A model generated the notes under the pieces. The model saw only the letters and a list, made by a program, of their open reading frames with translations, was not told the DNA's origin and ran no database searches. Made by a program: the position numbers and the translations under genes. DNA of 61,917 bases from Bacteroidota bacterium (GTDB taxonomy: Bacteria; Bacteroidota; Rhodothermia; Rhodothermales; JAHQVL01), in NCBI GenBank assembly GCA_039111535.1, contig JBCCIM010000013.1, forward strand, positions 1-61,917. The letters run 5' to 3'. Shown here piece after piece: positions 8,024 through 16,444 of this stretch; position 1 is the first letter of the stretch; each line of letters opens with the position of its first letter.

Positions 8024-8172
8024 AATGGGTTACCGGATCATTGGGATTTTGTTGAACACCTGTGATGATTGGTGGCCCTATGTAGTCCGGTTCCAGTCGA
8101 TAAAGTTACAGATTGCCGAGTGTCGAATGCCGAGTGGAGGGCTTGTACAGGCCCTCTCCTCTTAGCTGTACG

Positions 8173-8568
8173 CTATGCCGCCGGCGAACCCAGTTGGGTA
8201 GCCATGTACCAGGTATTGCCGGCAGGGCCGCGGACGCCGGAGCGGCGCTCAGCGGCATCTTCGTCCAGCTTGGGTGCTTGCACGCTGGTCCCACCTGCAG
8301 CCAGTGCGCGGGTATATGCCTCAACTACATCGGGCACATACACATGTAATATAACTGGAAAGGCCTGAATGGTATCGGTGCTATCAGCCAGCATCACAAT
8401 AGAATCATCGATCTGTATTTCAGCGTGCTTGATGACGCCACTTTCTCGATTGTACCGGCGGGTAACGCGGGCATCAAACGTACCAGCGAGGAAGTCAATT
8501 ACACGTTGAGCGCCAGCCGCAATGACGTACGGCGCAAGACTGGGATACCCTTCAGGTTTGAATTTCAT
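8173..8568 (-). CDS. VOC-superfamily (glyoxalase / PhnB-like) protein
   Basis: A 131-residue vicinal-oxygen-chelate protein. It opens with the PhnB-type SLAPYVIAAGAQRVIDFLAGTF, followed by KHAEIQIDDSIVMLADS and the second module HVYVPDVVEAYTRALAAGGT, and ends with GPAGNTWYMATQLG. Start chosen at the ATG at 8568; the upstream in-frame codon is a TTG. Such proteins act as glyoxalases, dioxygenases or binding proteins for antibiotics; the specific role is not visible. Confidence 0.85.
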   Translation of the reverse strand: MKFKPEGYPSLAPYVIAAGAQRVIDFLAGTFDARVTRRYNRESGVIKHAEIQIDDSIVMLADSTDTIQAFPVILHVYVPDVVEAYTRALAAGGTSVQAPKLDEDAAERRSGVRGPAGNTWYMATQLGSPAA

Positions 8569-8637
8569 GACTTTGCATAAATTGATTGGCAAGACCCGAC
8601 AAGGATACGTCCACTGGCTGCCAACCCGTTGTCACCT

Positions 8638-10413
8638 TTACTTGCTGGCCGTTGCGATGTACCGGTCTACCTGATGCGCCATAACACCAAGCGGCACGGT
8701 ACCGTTGCGCAAAATGGCGTCGTGGAATTCGCGGATATCAAACGCGTCACCCAACGCGGACTCTGCTTTTTGACGCAATTCGACAATTTTCAGCTCCCCT
8801 ATTTTGTACGCCAATGCCTGTCCGGGCCAGGAAATATACCGATCAACCTCTGTGTTGATGTTATGCTCGGCAAGGGCTGAATTTTCGAGAAAGAAGTTGA
8901 CGGCTTGCTGGCGGGTCCAGCCCATGGCGTGGATGCCTGTATCTACAATGAGCCGGCCGGCGCGCCACATTTCATATGTCAGTCGCCCAAAACGCTCGTA
9001 GGCATTTTCGTAGATGCCCATTTCTTCGCCCAAGCGTTCACAATAGAGTCCCCATCCTTCGCCAAACGCGCTGAGATAAAAGCGGCGGCGAAATTCAGGC
9101 ACGTTTTTCAGTTCTTTACTGAGTGCAATCTGGTGATGATGTCCGGGTACCCCTTCATGCAGCGCAAGGGCGGGCAGCGTGTACAACGGCCGTTCTTTCA
9201 GGTTGTAGGTATTGACCATAAAAAGACCCCCTCGCACACCGGGGATGCCACCCCAATAGCGGCCCGTTGTATAATTGGGTGCAATCGCATCGGGTACAGC
9301 ACGGACGCCGTAAGGATCGCGGGGCAGGGTTTTGAAGAACGCCGGCATCACTTCATCCGTACGCTTGGCAATCCAGGCCGCCTCCATTAACAGTTCGCGC
9401 GCTGACTGGGCATAGAACTGCGGATCTGTACGAAGAAATGACAGGAATTCTGCAAAGGTGCCAGCAAATTCCACCTCTTCGATGATTGCTTCCATTTCAG
9501 CGCGAATGCGCGCGGCTTCGCGTTGCCCGATGGCATGGACTTCTGCTGCCGTGAGATCCAGTGTTGTGAAGTATGCAATCAAGCTTTGATAATACGCCTC
9601 GCCATCAGGTAAGTCCGACGCACCCAGTGTTGTGCGGGCAGCCGGCGTATACTCCTGCGAGATGAACTGGTAAAGCGTTTTAAATGCCGGCAGCACCCTG
9701 GATTGGATGATTTCCCGTCCCTGTGCAGTCAGCGCTGCTTGTTGTGCATCCGGGATGTTTTCCGACAGGCGCTGGAACGGCGAAAAGAATACGCTCTCTT
9801 CGACGGCATCCACAGCCAGCGCTGCAAAGGACGGTTCAATTTTGGCCATGATGGCTGCCGGCTGCGTGTATCCATCGCGGAGGCCTACCCGCATGTTGTC
9901 GATTTGCTGGTTGATATGCGCAGGGATGGCAGCAAGCCGGCGCAAGTATGCTTCCACCTGTGCTTCATTGTCTGCCCGCGTACTTTCCACAGCGCCAGAA
10001 AGGGCCGTATGAAAACCACTGTCGCTCAAAAATGGAATACGCCAGGCCTTACGTGCTGCTGCCCTCACCCGATCTTCGAGAATGAACTTGAACAGGTCGT
10101 AATTCAGCCGGCTTTCATCGGACAGCGCCTCGTAAGAAATCGCAGCAAGGCGTTCCAGAAATCGAGCATCTTGTTGCGCCTGCGCCGCCACGGCTGCTGG
10201 TGACACATCGATGATTCGACCAGCGGCCTCTACATCTCCCATCGATGCTGCAAGCCCCGGATTGCCGGCTAACCTTGCCTCCCATTCGTCTGTAAATAAC
10301 GTGGTGAGGGTTTCTTCAGCTGTTTGTGCAAGGACGGCTGTAGCCGGCAACAGGCAAAACAGGAGCATCATCAACAGGCTCTGGCGGCTGTGAAGGCAAA
10401 TGAACATGTGCAT
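8638..10413 (-). CDS. DUF885-family secreted metallohydrolase
   Basis: A 591-residue protein of the DUF885 family with a signal peptide ending near TAVLAQ. The diagnostic zinc-binding segment LALHEGVPGHHHQ lies in the C-terminal third, together with GEGWGLYCERLGEEMG and the EVDRYISWPGQALAYKIG block that identify this family. DUF885 proteins are distant relatives of M3/M32 metallopeptidases and are thought to hydrolyse peptides or related bonds in the periplasm. Start chosen at the ATG at 10413; the more upstream candidate is a TTG. A second ATG lies two codons downstream. Confidence 0.88.
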   Translation of the reverse strand: MHMFICLHSRQSLLMMLLFCLLPATAVLAQTAEETLTTLFTDEWEARLAGNPGLAASMGDVEAAGRIIDVSPAAVAAQAQQDARFLERLAAISYEALSDESRLNYDLFKFILEDRVRAAARKAWRIPFLSDSGFHTALSGAVESTRADNEAQVEAYLRRLAAIPAHINQQIDNMRVGLRDGYTQPAAIMAKIEPSFAALAVDAVEESVFFSPFQRLSENIPDAQQAALTAQGREIIQSRVLPAFKTLYQFISQEYTPAARTTLGASDLPDGEAYYQSLIAYFTTLDLTAAEVHAIGQREAARIRAEMEAIIEEVEFAGTFAEFLSFLRTDPQFYAQSARELLMEAAWIAKRTDEVMPAFFKTLPRDPYGVRAVPDAIAPNYTTGRYWGGIPGVRGGLFMVNTYNLKERPLYTLPALALHEGVPGHHHQIALSKELKNVPEFRRRFYLSAFGEGWGLYCERLGEEMGIYENAYERFGRLTYEMWRAGRLIVDTGIHAMGWTRQQAVNFFLENSALAEHNINTEVDRYISWPGQALAYKIGELKIVELRQKAESALGDAFDIREFHDAILRNGTVPLGVMAHQVDRYIATASK

Positions 10414-10491
10414 GTTAACATGGATTAAAGAATGGGTTGGCTCCAATGTACTGGTTGTGGCGCTTCATCGCTGCCGGAGCCTTCGTAATGC

Positions 10492-11064
10492 TCAAGATGC
10501 AGACGCTTTTTGCATCACACATGCCCATAAAGTAAACGACACGGACCCTTCTTTCATTTCCCGCTCGCTTGCGATGGAGAATCTTCCAACTTCCAATGCA
10601 TCAACAAACCGCTGACGTGCGTCGGCACCACCGGGAAGCCCACCGTCTTTCACAATTACAAACACACCATCTCTCCGCAGTATCCTGTACACCTCAGCCA
10701 GGCCCTTTGCTCTATCTACCCAATGATCAAACGAATCAAAGGCCAGTACCACATCAGCGCACGCATTCTTGAGCGGCAAGCTTTCAGCTGCCCCCTGCAG
10801 GTAAGTAATCCTTGCGGCAGCAGCGTGAGCTTGCGTATGCGCTTTGGCAATTTCTACCATCCGAGGCACCGGATCAATACCGATCAATTTACCCTCCGTA
10901 ACGTATTGGGCGGCATGTCGCAAAGCCGCACCGGTACCACAACCAACATCCACAACATCAGCTTTAGCAGGGAGCGTTAGCGCTTCAATTGCCAGCCTGT
11001 TGGTCGGGTATTCGCCGTAGTGCTGCGCGTACCATTCAGCTGTTTCGTTGTCCCACTTGCTCAT
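10492..11064 (-). CDS. Class I SAM-dependent methyltransferase
   Basis: A 190-residue Rossmann-fold methyltransferase. Motif I VVDVGCGTGAALRHA, acidic motif II GIDPVPRMVEIA, the LQGAAESLPL loop and the AFDSFDHWVD/EVYRILRRDGVFVIVKDGG block follow the UbiE/Methyltransf_11 order. There is no hint of the acceptor substrate. The gene is isolated on the minus strand between the DUF885 and GNAT genes, with about 45 bp and 120 bp gaps. Confidence 0.9.
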   Translation of the reverse strand: MSKWDNETAEWYAQHYGEYPTNRLAIEALTLPAKADVVDVGCGTGAALRHAAQYVTEGKLIGIDPVPRMVEIAKAHTQAHAAAARITYLQGAAESLPLKNACADVVLAFDSFDHWVDRAKGLAEVYRILRRDGVFVIVKDGGLPGGADARQRFVDALEVGRFSIASEREMKEGSVSFTLWACVMQKASAS

Positions 11065-11184
11065 GATTTTTAGTTATTCTGTACTCAGCCAGGTAAGCAT
11101 CGCCGTTCCGGGCGCAGCGTTGACACCTATGTCTGAGATCATTTCCCCCTATCCCCTTGGAGGCCGGCAGGTCTAAACAGCGAA

Positions 11185-11631
11185 TTACAAGCAGAGCATC
11201 TTTTGATGTGATACTTTCTGTTGCCCGGACACAACTGAATAGCCCCGCTTTTCATAGAAGACACGCGCACCTTTTGCGTCGGTGTAAAGGCGTAATTTGT
11301 GAAATTGACCGCCCGCCGCGGTCTCGATGGCGTCTACTAACCTTGATGCGACACCTTTACGTCTAAACCCTGGGTGCACAAAAAGTCTTCGGATTCTCCC
11401 AACCTCACCCGAAGATGCGTAAGGATCAACATTGAGGCCGACAATACCTGCCAACTGCCCTCCCGAACGTGCCACAAACAGCGCTTCACCAGGTTTATTA
11501 AATCTATTCGCGCCCGATACAAATTCATTCTGTAAGCGCAAAACATTTCGAAACCCCTCAGTAAGTGCCAACATGACAAGCTCATCAATTTGATTTGGCA
11601 ACACGCGTTCTTGTGAGACATTAATTTCCAT
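11185..11631 (-). CDS. GNAT family N-acetyltransferase
   Basis: A 148-residue acetyltransferase. The acetyl-CoA pyrophosphate loop is RRKGVASRLVDAIE, preceded by the core strand VGRIRRLFVHPGF and followed by KLRLYTDAKGARVFYEKRGYSVV, the standard motif A-B order. Start chosen at the ATG at 11631, which has an AGGTC purine stretch just upstream, rather than a TTG eight codons further up. The acceptor is unknown. Confidence 0.88.
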   Translation of the reverse strand: MEINVSQERVLPNQIDELVMLALTEGFRNVLRLQNEFVSGANRFNKPGEALFVARSGGQLAGIVGLNVDPYASSGEVGRIRRLFVHPGFRRKGVASRLVDAIETAAGGQFHKLRLYTDAKGARVFYEKRGYSVVSGQQKVSHQKMLCL

Positions 11632-11686
11632 AGGACCTGGCGACAAATTGTGCAAACAGCACCGTACGTCCTACAGCCAACCTGCA

Positions 11687-12286
11687 TCAACCGTTGCCAG
11701 TCGAAATGCGCGCGTGGTGGGATTTACTGAGGAGTTTTAACGATACAAATATCACCCACCCAAAGACAACCACAAGCACAAGTCGATGTGCAACAGGTGC
11801 GGTGAAAAGGTTAGCCGCGGTGCCAACCATTGGAAGCACAACAAGAACGCCGGCGATATTGGCCCCGATGCGCATACTTTTCTCAAGCGGCCCTGTCTGC
11901 CCCATCCGCGCAAGCGCAAAACACCAGCCTGCGAGTGCGATGCAGATCGAAACGAAGTGGGCTTTTGATAGCGGTGCATCTGCGTTAGCAAAATCGGCGG
12001 GAATGGCGCCCAGGGTAAAACCAAGGCCGGCTGCAACAAGACAACCGCCGACAATACGGTCGTTGATAGTACGTCCAAACGTCCATCCAAAAGCAGAAAA
12101 CAGGATGCCCACAACCACAAATCCAATTGCATTCCACCAGGGCGCAAGCGGTTGCCCAAGCGCGCCGAGCTTGCTGATATAGTCATACCACAGGGCGTAG
12201 TCAGGCGTCAGCATCGCAATAACGAAGAATGCGATAATGAAAACTGCAGCAGCAGCAAGGCCTAGATATGCAGTGGGCAGGCGCAT
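11687..12286 (-). CDS. DUF998 integral membrane protein
   Basis: A 199-residue membrane protein with about six helices. It starts with an AAAAVFIIAFFVIAML helix followed by DYALWYDYISKLGALGQP, the DUF998 signature loop, and includes GCLVAAGLGFTLGAIP and HFVSICIALAGWCFAL helices. DUF998 proteins are polytopic and of unknown function, sometimes near transporter or stress genes. The terminal helix GWVIFVSLKLLSK ends near the inner face. It is followed 55 bp downstream by the GNAT gene. Confidence 0.8.
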   Translation of the reverse strand: MRLPTAYLGLAAAAVFIIAFFVIAMLTPDYALWYDYISKLGALGQPLAPWWNAIGFVVVGILFSAFGWTFGRTINDRIVGGCLVAAGLGFTLGAIPADFANADAPLSKAHFVSICIALAGWCFALARMGQTGPLEKSMRIGANIAGVLVVLPMVGTAANLFTAPVAHRLVLVVVFGWVIFVSLKLLSKSHHARISTGNG

Positions 12287-12361
12287 TAAGTTCTCGTGAC
12301 GTAGTTGGCTGGCGACCTGGGCATCTCGCTTCAGGTTGCGCTGGGGTCACAAGATACCAAA

Positions 12362-12943
12362 CTATCCCGCATCTTCCTTATAGGCGCGTACTTCATCTAC
12401 TTCGAGGCGAAAAGGACCATCAATCCCGTCTGCGATGAAAAAGCCGATGCGTCCAACGTTGGTCAGGTCAATGGCAGGTGCGCGTACGGGCCGGCCAAAA
12501 ATTGTGGTACCAAGTGCGCTGAATGGTACGCGTACCCAGGTCCATTCCTCGGTAGTTTCAAAAGGTGCCCGGCGTGAAACGGTTCTTCCCCGAAATCGGG
12601 TGCCATCATCAACTGAAACTTCGAAGGTCCTGCCTCCCCCTCTAACACGCACTTCAAGCCCATCAAATCCGTCGATGTTTAGCGATTTAAAAACGCGAAC
12701 CGAGGTGAAGCCTCCTCCCCGGGTGACCAATGTGCCGGTAAATTGCATCGCGCCTTCTTCAATCGACACATACCCCTTTGAGCGTCCCCCCATCACGCCA
12801 TCGTTTACAATACGCCAGGAGGCTTCGTCGATCGTGTTGAAATCAAACAGTTTCATGGTTTCGGGAGGATTGGGCAACACAGCATCACCCATACCACCCC
12901 AAGCCAGTGAGAGTATCATGATTGGGAGTATTAAAATCGGCAT
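12362..12943 (-). CDS. CIA30-family (NADH:ubiquinone oxidoreductase intermediate-associated) protein
   Basis: A 193-residue secreted beta-sandwich protein. After a hydrophobic N-terminus it carries the CIA30 signature: LFDFNTIDEASWRIVNDGVM, GGRSKGYVSIEEG, FTSVRVFKSLNIDGFDGL, and the C-terminal VGRIGFFIADGIDGPFRLEVD. Bacterial CIA30 proteins have a galactose-binding-like fold and no proven link to complex I assembly. Start chosen at the ATG at 12943, which leaves a short signal peptide; a TTG ten codons upstream is the alternative. Confidence 0.85.
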   Translation of the reverse strand: MPILILPIMILSLAWGGMGDAVLPNPPETMKLFDFNTIDEASWRIVNDGVMGGRSKGYVSIEEGAMQFTGTLVTRGGGFTSVRVFKSLNIDGFDGLEVRVRGGGRTFEVSVDDGTRFRGRTVSRRAPFETTEEWTWVRVPFSALGTTIFGRPVRAPAIDLTNVGRIGFFIADGIDGPFRLEVDEVRAYKEDAG

Positions 12944-13051
12944 GGGTAGGAGGTATTGGATTGAATAGTTCAATGATCTAGCCCTGGCACGTTCGAGAAC
13001 GCGCTAGTAGATAGGAGCGACTGTTTATCCTGATGTGTATCGGCGGCTGGT

Positions 13052-13711
13052 TTATCGTGGATAACCAGTGTGCAAACCGCCAACAACTACTATACCCCGC
13101 AGTTCGGGAGAATAACCAAGGGAAAAACGGATACGCAAACGTCCTTTATCATCATCAAAGTACTGCGCCAATTGTAACCCCACTGCAGATATGCGGTAAT
13201 GGGCCCCAATGTTAATACCCAGGCAGTAGCCCTCTCGGCAATTTTCCAACAAGCCGTGTCGTTCATTACGATAGAATATACCTACACCCAGGCCGCTCTT
13301 TTCTTTCTTATAGATGGGCATTTGTAATACTGCGGCTACATTTTGCGCAGCATTCCCGGAAAGGGTCATGAATACTTTATCTGCGTACGCGTATGTATAG
13401 TCGAGACCAATACCACCACTGCCCAAAGCTACGCCGAATGCACCCAGCTTCATGGGGTGAGCGTAGGAAAAAGAAATCCCGTAGTAATTCCGTTTAGCCA
13501 GTGCATCGCGTGCTCCTTCATGCTTGTGCGTATCAACCGCGTAGGCAAGCATATTCCGACTCACGATGGATGAATTCAGTGAAAATCCTTTCCCATTATT
13601 TCGATCGGCCACATTGGGCTCAAACAGCAAAACTTCGCTTTGCGGCGTATGTAGTGCAGCACAGCCTGATGATAAGATGGCAAGAAAAAGTATGAATACG
13701 AACTGTTTCAT
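13052..13711 (-). CDS. Lipoprotein, probable outer-membrane beta-barrel, unknown family
   Basis: A 219-residue protein. The ATG at 13711 gives a lipoprotein signal with lipobox LSSGCAAL; the longer version starts at a GTG with no reasonable signal. The mature region alternates glycine- and aromatic-rich strands (YYGISFSYAHPMKLGAFGVALGS, GGIGLDYTYAYADKV, GLGVGIFYRNE, LGINIGAHYRIS), as in small outer-membrane barrels. Two cysteines sit in NCREGYCLG. No named family is recognised. A hairpin overlaps the stop codon. Confidence 0.55.
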   Translation of the reverse strand: MKQFVFILFLAILSSGCAALHTPQSEVLLFEPNVADRNNGKGFSLNSSIVSRNMLAYAVDTHKHEGARDALAKRNYYGISFSYAHPMKLGAFGVALGSGGIGLDYTYAYADKVFMTLSGNAAQNVAAVLQMPIYKKEKSGLGVGIFYRNERHGLLENCREGYCLGINIGAHYRISAVGLQLAQYFDDDKGRLRIRFSLGYSPELRGIVVVGGLHTGYPR

Positions 13712-13770
13712 TTGATACGAGCTTGTGATAGCCTTCCTGAACTGCACGCAGGCGTCCACCCTCCAAACTC

Positions 13771-14298
13771 CTAATTATCGTACCAACGGTTAAGCAGCAT
13801 ATCTCCGGTAGACATGTATTCGAAAGGATTTTTCCCTTCCCACTGAATTGCGTTTAATGCCGTGCCCCCATCAGGTTTGACATAGAACCGAAATTCCCAA
13901 ACAAGGGGTGCACCTTCATGGTAGCTGATATAGGTTCTCCTGAAATAACGGTCACTCCCAGGCAAGTAGCTTTCATCGATCAGGTCATAGCTATCAAGCG
14001 CACCATAGGAACTCGCCGGCGGACTGATTAAGATCACATCCAGTTGCGACTTGAATTCGTTGGTCTGTTGTACCTTTGTCGTTGCATCCCAATTATACCC
14101 TACCTGGCCCGTAATCCACTCAGCAATTTCCTGGCTTTTGCCGGCTTTCAGGTTTGTAAATAAGGTGGCAACCATATCTTCAGCCGCCGCCTGGGCAGCC
14201 AGCTTCGGCTGCTTGATTTCTGCACGAAAGTTTTGTGCCTGCAGTGTTGTTGGGACAACGAGGCATAACAGGAAAAAAATGCGTACGAAGTGCTTCAT
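13771..14298 (-). CDS. Secreted protein of unknown function
   Basis: A 175-residue protein with a clean signal peptide (hydrophobic FFLLCLVV, cleavage near LQAQ). The mature part has an alanine-rich helix (AAQAAAEDMVATLFTNLKAG) that resembles the start of SnoaL/DUF4019-like NTF2 folds, then mixed strands including YFRRTYISYHEGAPLVWEF. No enzymatic motif is seen. It lies 59 bp upstream of the lipoprotein at 13711 on the same strand, so the two may be co-transcribed. Confidence 0.55.
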   Translation of the reverse strand: MKHFVRIFFLLCLVVPTTLQAQNFRAEIKQPKLAAQAAAEDMVATLFTNLKAGKSQEIAEWITGQVGYNWDATTKVQQTNEFKSQLDVILISPPASSYGALDSYDLIDESYLPGSDRYFRRTYISYHEGAPLVWEFRFYVKPDGGTALNAIQWEGKNPFEYMSTGDMLLNRWYDN

Positions 14299-14411
14299 GA
14301 GGCTCGGGTTTTAAACTAACAGAATAACATTATCCTTTAACAACAAGCCAATCAACACATCTGCACAGCATTACTGAAAGTGCAACTGCTGTACCCAAAG
14401 CAGCAAGAGCG

Positions 14412-14777
14412 TTAAGGTGTCCGCAAGATTTTCTCCATCTTGCGTCCTTTGGCGAGTTCGTCCACCAATTTATCCAGGTATCGCACCTGTTGGGTCAGGG
14501 GTGTTTCTAATTCCTCAACACGATACCCGCATATAACACCTTTAATCAGGTTTGCATTCGGATGAAGTGTTGCCGCTGCAAAGAACTGCTTGAACGTAGC
14601 GCCATTGTCGATCATCGTTTGCAGCTTTGCCTCGTCGAATCCGGTGAGCCATGTAATGACCTCATGCAGTTCATCAACGGTCCGCCCTTTCTTTTCCACC
14701 TTCGCGACGTAATGCGGATAAACCGAACCAAAAGTCAAGGTGCCGATACGTTCATCGTGTTCTGGCGTAGTCTTCAT
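14412..14777 (-). CDS. DUF2200 domain-containing protein
   Basis: A 121-residue protein that matches the DUF2200 family along its whole length: FGSVYPHYVAKVEKKGRT, ITWLTGFDEAKL, the LIKGVICGYRVEELETPL core and the RYLDKLVDELAKGRKMEKIL tail. The family is widespread in bacteria, cytosolic, and has no assigned function. The start ATG at 14777 gives the usual length. Confidence 0.88.
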   Translation of the reverse strand: MKTTPEHDERIGTLTFGSVYPHYVAKVEKKGRTVDELHEVITWLTGFDEAKLQTMIDNGATFKQFFAAATLHPNANLIKGVICGYRVEELETPLTQQVRYLDKLVDELAKGRKMEKILRTP

Positions 14778-14863
14778 GTTTGGGTATGCAGTTTATGATA
14801 AAAGTGCAGATTTGAAGTGTCTGTTTAGTCGATGATGTAACAATCCTTGATTCGCATCAACAA

Positions 14864-15232
14864 TCAAACAAGCAACTTAAACCCGCCATATCCCATCCTG
14901 TTGGCATCAAATACAGGATTTGACGAATCGAGCAATGGACCAACCAAATCAACCATCCTTGGGTCCCCAAGAACACGTTCATTTGCCAGATCACGCGCTT
15001 CACGAGAGGCAAAGGCAACCCATCCGAATATGATGGTTTCATCTGTTGAGGCGGCTACAAGATCAGGAAATGGACGCGTCCCCTCCCGCGTCAAATCATC
15101 CCCCACGTATTCGTGATAATCAAGCGCGCCATGTTCTTTCCAAATGTTTGCGACGGCTTCAACCACCCTTTTATATTCTTCTAGCCGGTTGGTCGGAATG
15201 GGGAGGACAAATCCATCAATGTAATGTGCCAT
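14864..15232 (-). CDS. DUF1428 domain-containing protein
   Basis: A 122-residue protein of the DUF1428 family, a dimeric alpha-beta (ABM-like) fold of unknown role. Diagnostic segments are YIDGFVLPIPTNRLEEY, WKEHGALDYHEYVGDD, ETIIFGWVAFASREARD and MGYGGFKLLV at the end. The length is normal. It is the gene upstream of DUF2200 on the same strand, with an 86-bp gap. Confidence 0.88.
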   Translation of the reverse strand: MAHYIDGFVLPIPTNRLEEYKRVVEAVANIWKEHGALDYHEYVGDDLTREGTRPFPDLVAASTDETIIFGWVAFASREARDLANERVLGDPRMVDLVGPLLDSSNPVFDANRMGYGGFKLLV

Positions 15233-15312
15233 CGTTACGCTCGTTTTGGTGACTGGTGTCCGTTCTTTCAGCCGTTTGCAGGAAAGGCTACGGGACTGAA
15301 TCGAATGACCTG

Positions 15313-15708
15313 CTACTTGAAGGTTTGTGTCTTTATTAGCTCGCCGGCCTCATCGTAAACCTTCCAGGTGCCCTTCTTCTTGCCGTGTTCAAAGCGGCCT
15401 TCATCCCAGAGATGGCCACTGGTATGGTATCGTTTCCATAAACCGTGTTTCTGCTCGTCATCGTCGAAGCCGCCGGTCGCTCGCCGTTCGCCAGTCTTGT
15501 AGAACCACTTCCATCGACCTACAATCTTGCCGTCCTTGAAGCTACCAGCCGACTGCATTTGGCCATTGTTGAGAAAGTACTTCCATTTTCCAGATTTCTT
15601 GCCGTTGTCGAACTCCCCTTCGCAAGAGACAAGACCATTCTTGAAAAAGAGTTTAAAAGGGCCATTTTTAGGATTGCCGTCCTCATCGATTCCAGAGATG
15701 TCTTTCAT
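15313..15708 (-). CDS. YwqK-like MORN_2 repeat protein
   Basis: A 131-residue protein made of about five MORN_2-type repeats of 22-24 residues, with units such as GPFKLFFKNGLVSCEGEFDN, GKWKYFLNNGQMQSAGSFKDG, GRWKWFYKTGERRATGGF and GLWKRYHTSGHLWDEGRFEHG. The family is commonly labelled 'YwqK family antitoxin', but nothing nearby looks like a cognate toxin. No signal peptide is present. It begins 65 bp beyond an attC-like palindrome that follows the DUF4259 gene, so it could be a gene-cassette cargo. Confidence 0.8.
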   Translation of the reverse strand: MKDISGIDEDGNPKNGPFKLFFKNGLVSCEGEFDNGKKSGKWKYFLNNGQMQSAGSFKDGKIVGRWKWFYKTGERRATGGFDDDEQKHGLWKRYHTSGHLWDEGRFEHGKKKGTWKVYDEAGELIKTQTFK

Positions 15709-15772
15709 TGAATCTTGCTGGTTGGTGCATTTGTTGGGATGGATAGGCCTGCGTGTTAGTGAAGCATGAGCC

Positions 15773-15880
15773 GCCTAACGAGCCCGCGTAACTCACCTGC
15801 AATGCCTGCACCTGCAACGGTTGGTCAGGTACACAACGGCTAACGTTACGCTTTTGGTCGGGCACATGGCGTTGTTATGC
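15773..15880 (-). other. attC-like palindromic site (integron cassette recombination site candidate)
   Basis: Read on the minus strand, the site starts with GCATAACAACG just past the DUF4259 stop codon and ends with CTCGTTAGGC (GTTAGGC fits the attC core GTTRRRY), 108 bp in all. The arms pair imperfectly: GCATAACAA with TCGTTAGGC, and internally GCCCG/CGGGC, GCGTAAC/GTTACGC and ACCTG/CAGGT on the plus strand. Terminal core boxes, paired inner boxes with mismatches and a central loop match the general plan of attC sites. It separates two same-strand small genes with short leaders. Confidence 0.5.
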
Positions 15881-15888
15881 GAACATGC

Positions 15889-16281
15889 CTACAAAGCAGC
15901 CAAAAGTGATAATACGTCTTTTCGCCAAATCTCAAAATCTTCTTCCGATTCTTCCCAAAGCTCCCTCAATTCAGAATTTTCTGCCAGAACCCTTTCGACT
16001 GCCGCCACTGATTTTACGTTTAATGACGAAGGGACAAGATTTTTGTGTTTTGTTACCCACTTCAATGCTTCTTCTGACAAAGACTCTCTTGCCTGGCCTT
16101 GTAACGCCAAGACTATCTCCGCAGCTGCTAGAATTTCACATCCTTCTGGCGCTTCGAGGTATGCCACCTCGGCACTACCAAACGTGGATTCAATCAGTGA
16201 GAGGTCAGATACTTCCTCAAGGTCATACAACCAGTCACAAGCAGCATCGTTTTCGAATGATTTATGGCCCCATGTACCCAT
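15889..16281 (-). CDS. DUF4259 domain-containing protein
   Basis: A 130-residue acidic cytosolic protein starting with the DUF4259 hallmark MGTWGHKSFENDAACDWLYD, then YLEAPEGCEILAAAEIVLAL and WVTKHKNLVPSSLN. The family is found sporadically, often beside immunity-like or mobile genes, and its role is unknown. Its stop codon lies only 8 bp from the attC-like palindrome, a layout typical of gene cassettes. The base composition is slightly more AT-rich than the neighbours. Confidence 0.85.
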   Translation of the reverse strand: MGTWGHKSFENDAACDWLYDLEEVSDLSLIESTFGSAEVAYLEAPEGCEILAAAEIVLALQGQARESLSEEALKWVTKHKNLVPSSLNVKSVAAVERVLAENSELRELWEESEEDFEIWRKDVLSLLAAL

Positions 16282-16444
16282 TTTGTAACCCTCATTTTCT
16301 CAGTTTCGTTGTCCATCCTATTGAATTCAGAACCAAAAACGATGGTTGATTCAAGTAGGATAGCGTGACATGGTGAAAAAATAATGGGCCCTACCGACAA
16401 CTCTATGTCATAGCTGCTGTGTACATATACATAGCATCCTGGCG

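Noticed and set aside
8137-8156. Hairpin GAGGGC/GCCCTC downstream of the VOC gene as a terminator
   Set aside because: The stem is only 6 bp and no T-run follows on the minus strand.
9703-10203. Open frame of 166 codons on the plus strand
   Set aside because: It lies inside the DUF885 gene on the opposite strand and has no recognisable domain.
15313-15708. YwqK protein as the antitoxin of a toxin-antitoxin pair
   Set aside because: The family name implies it, but no toxin-like gene is adjacent and the protein is only a MORN_2 repeat array.
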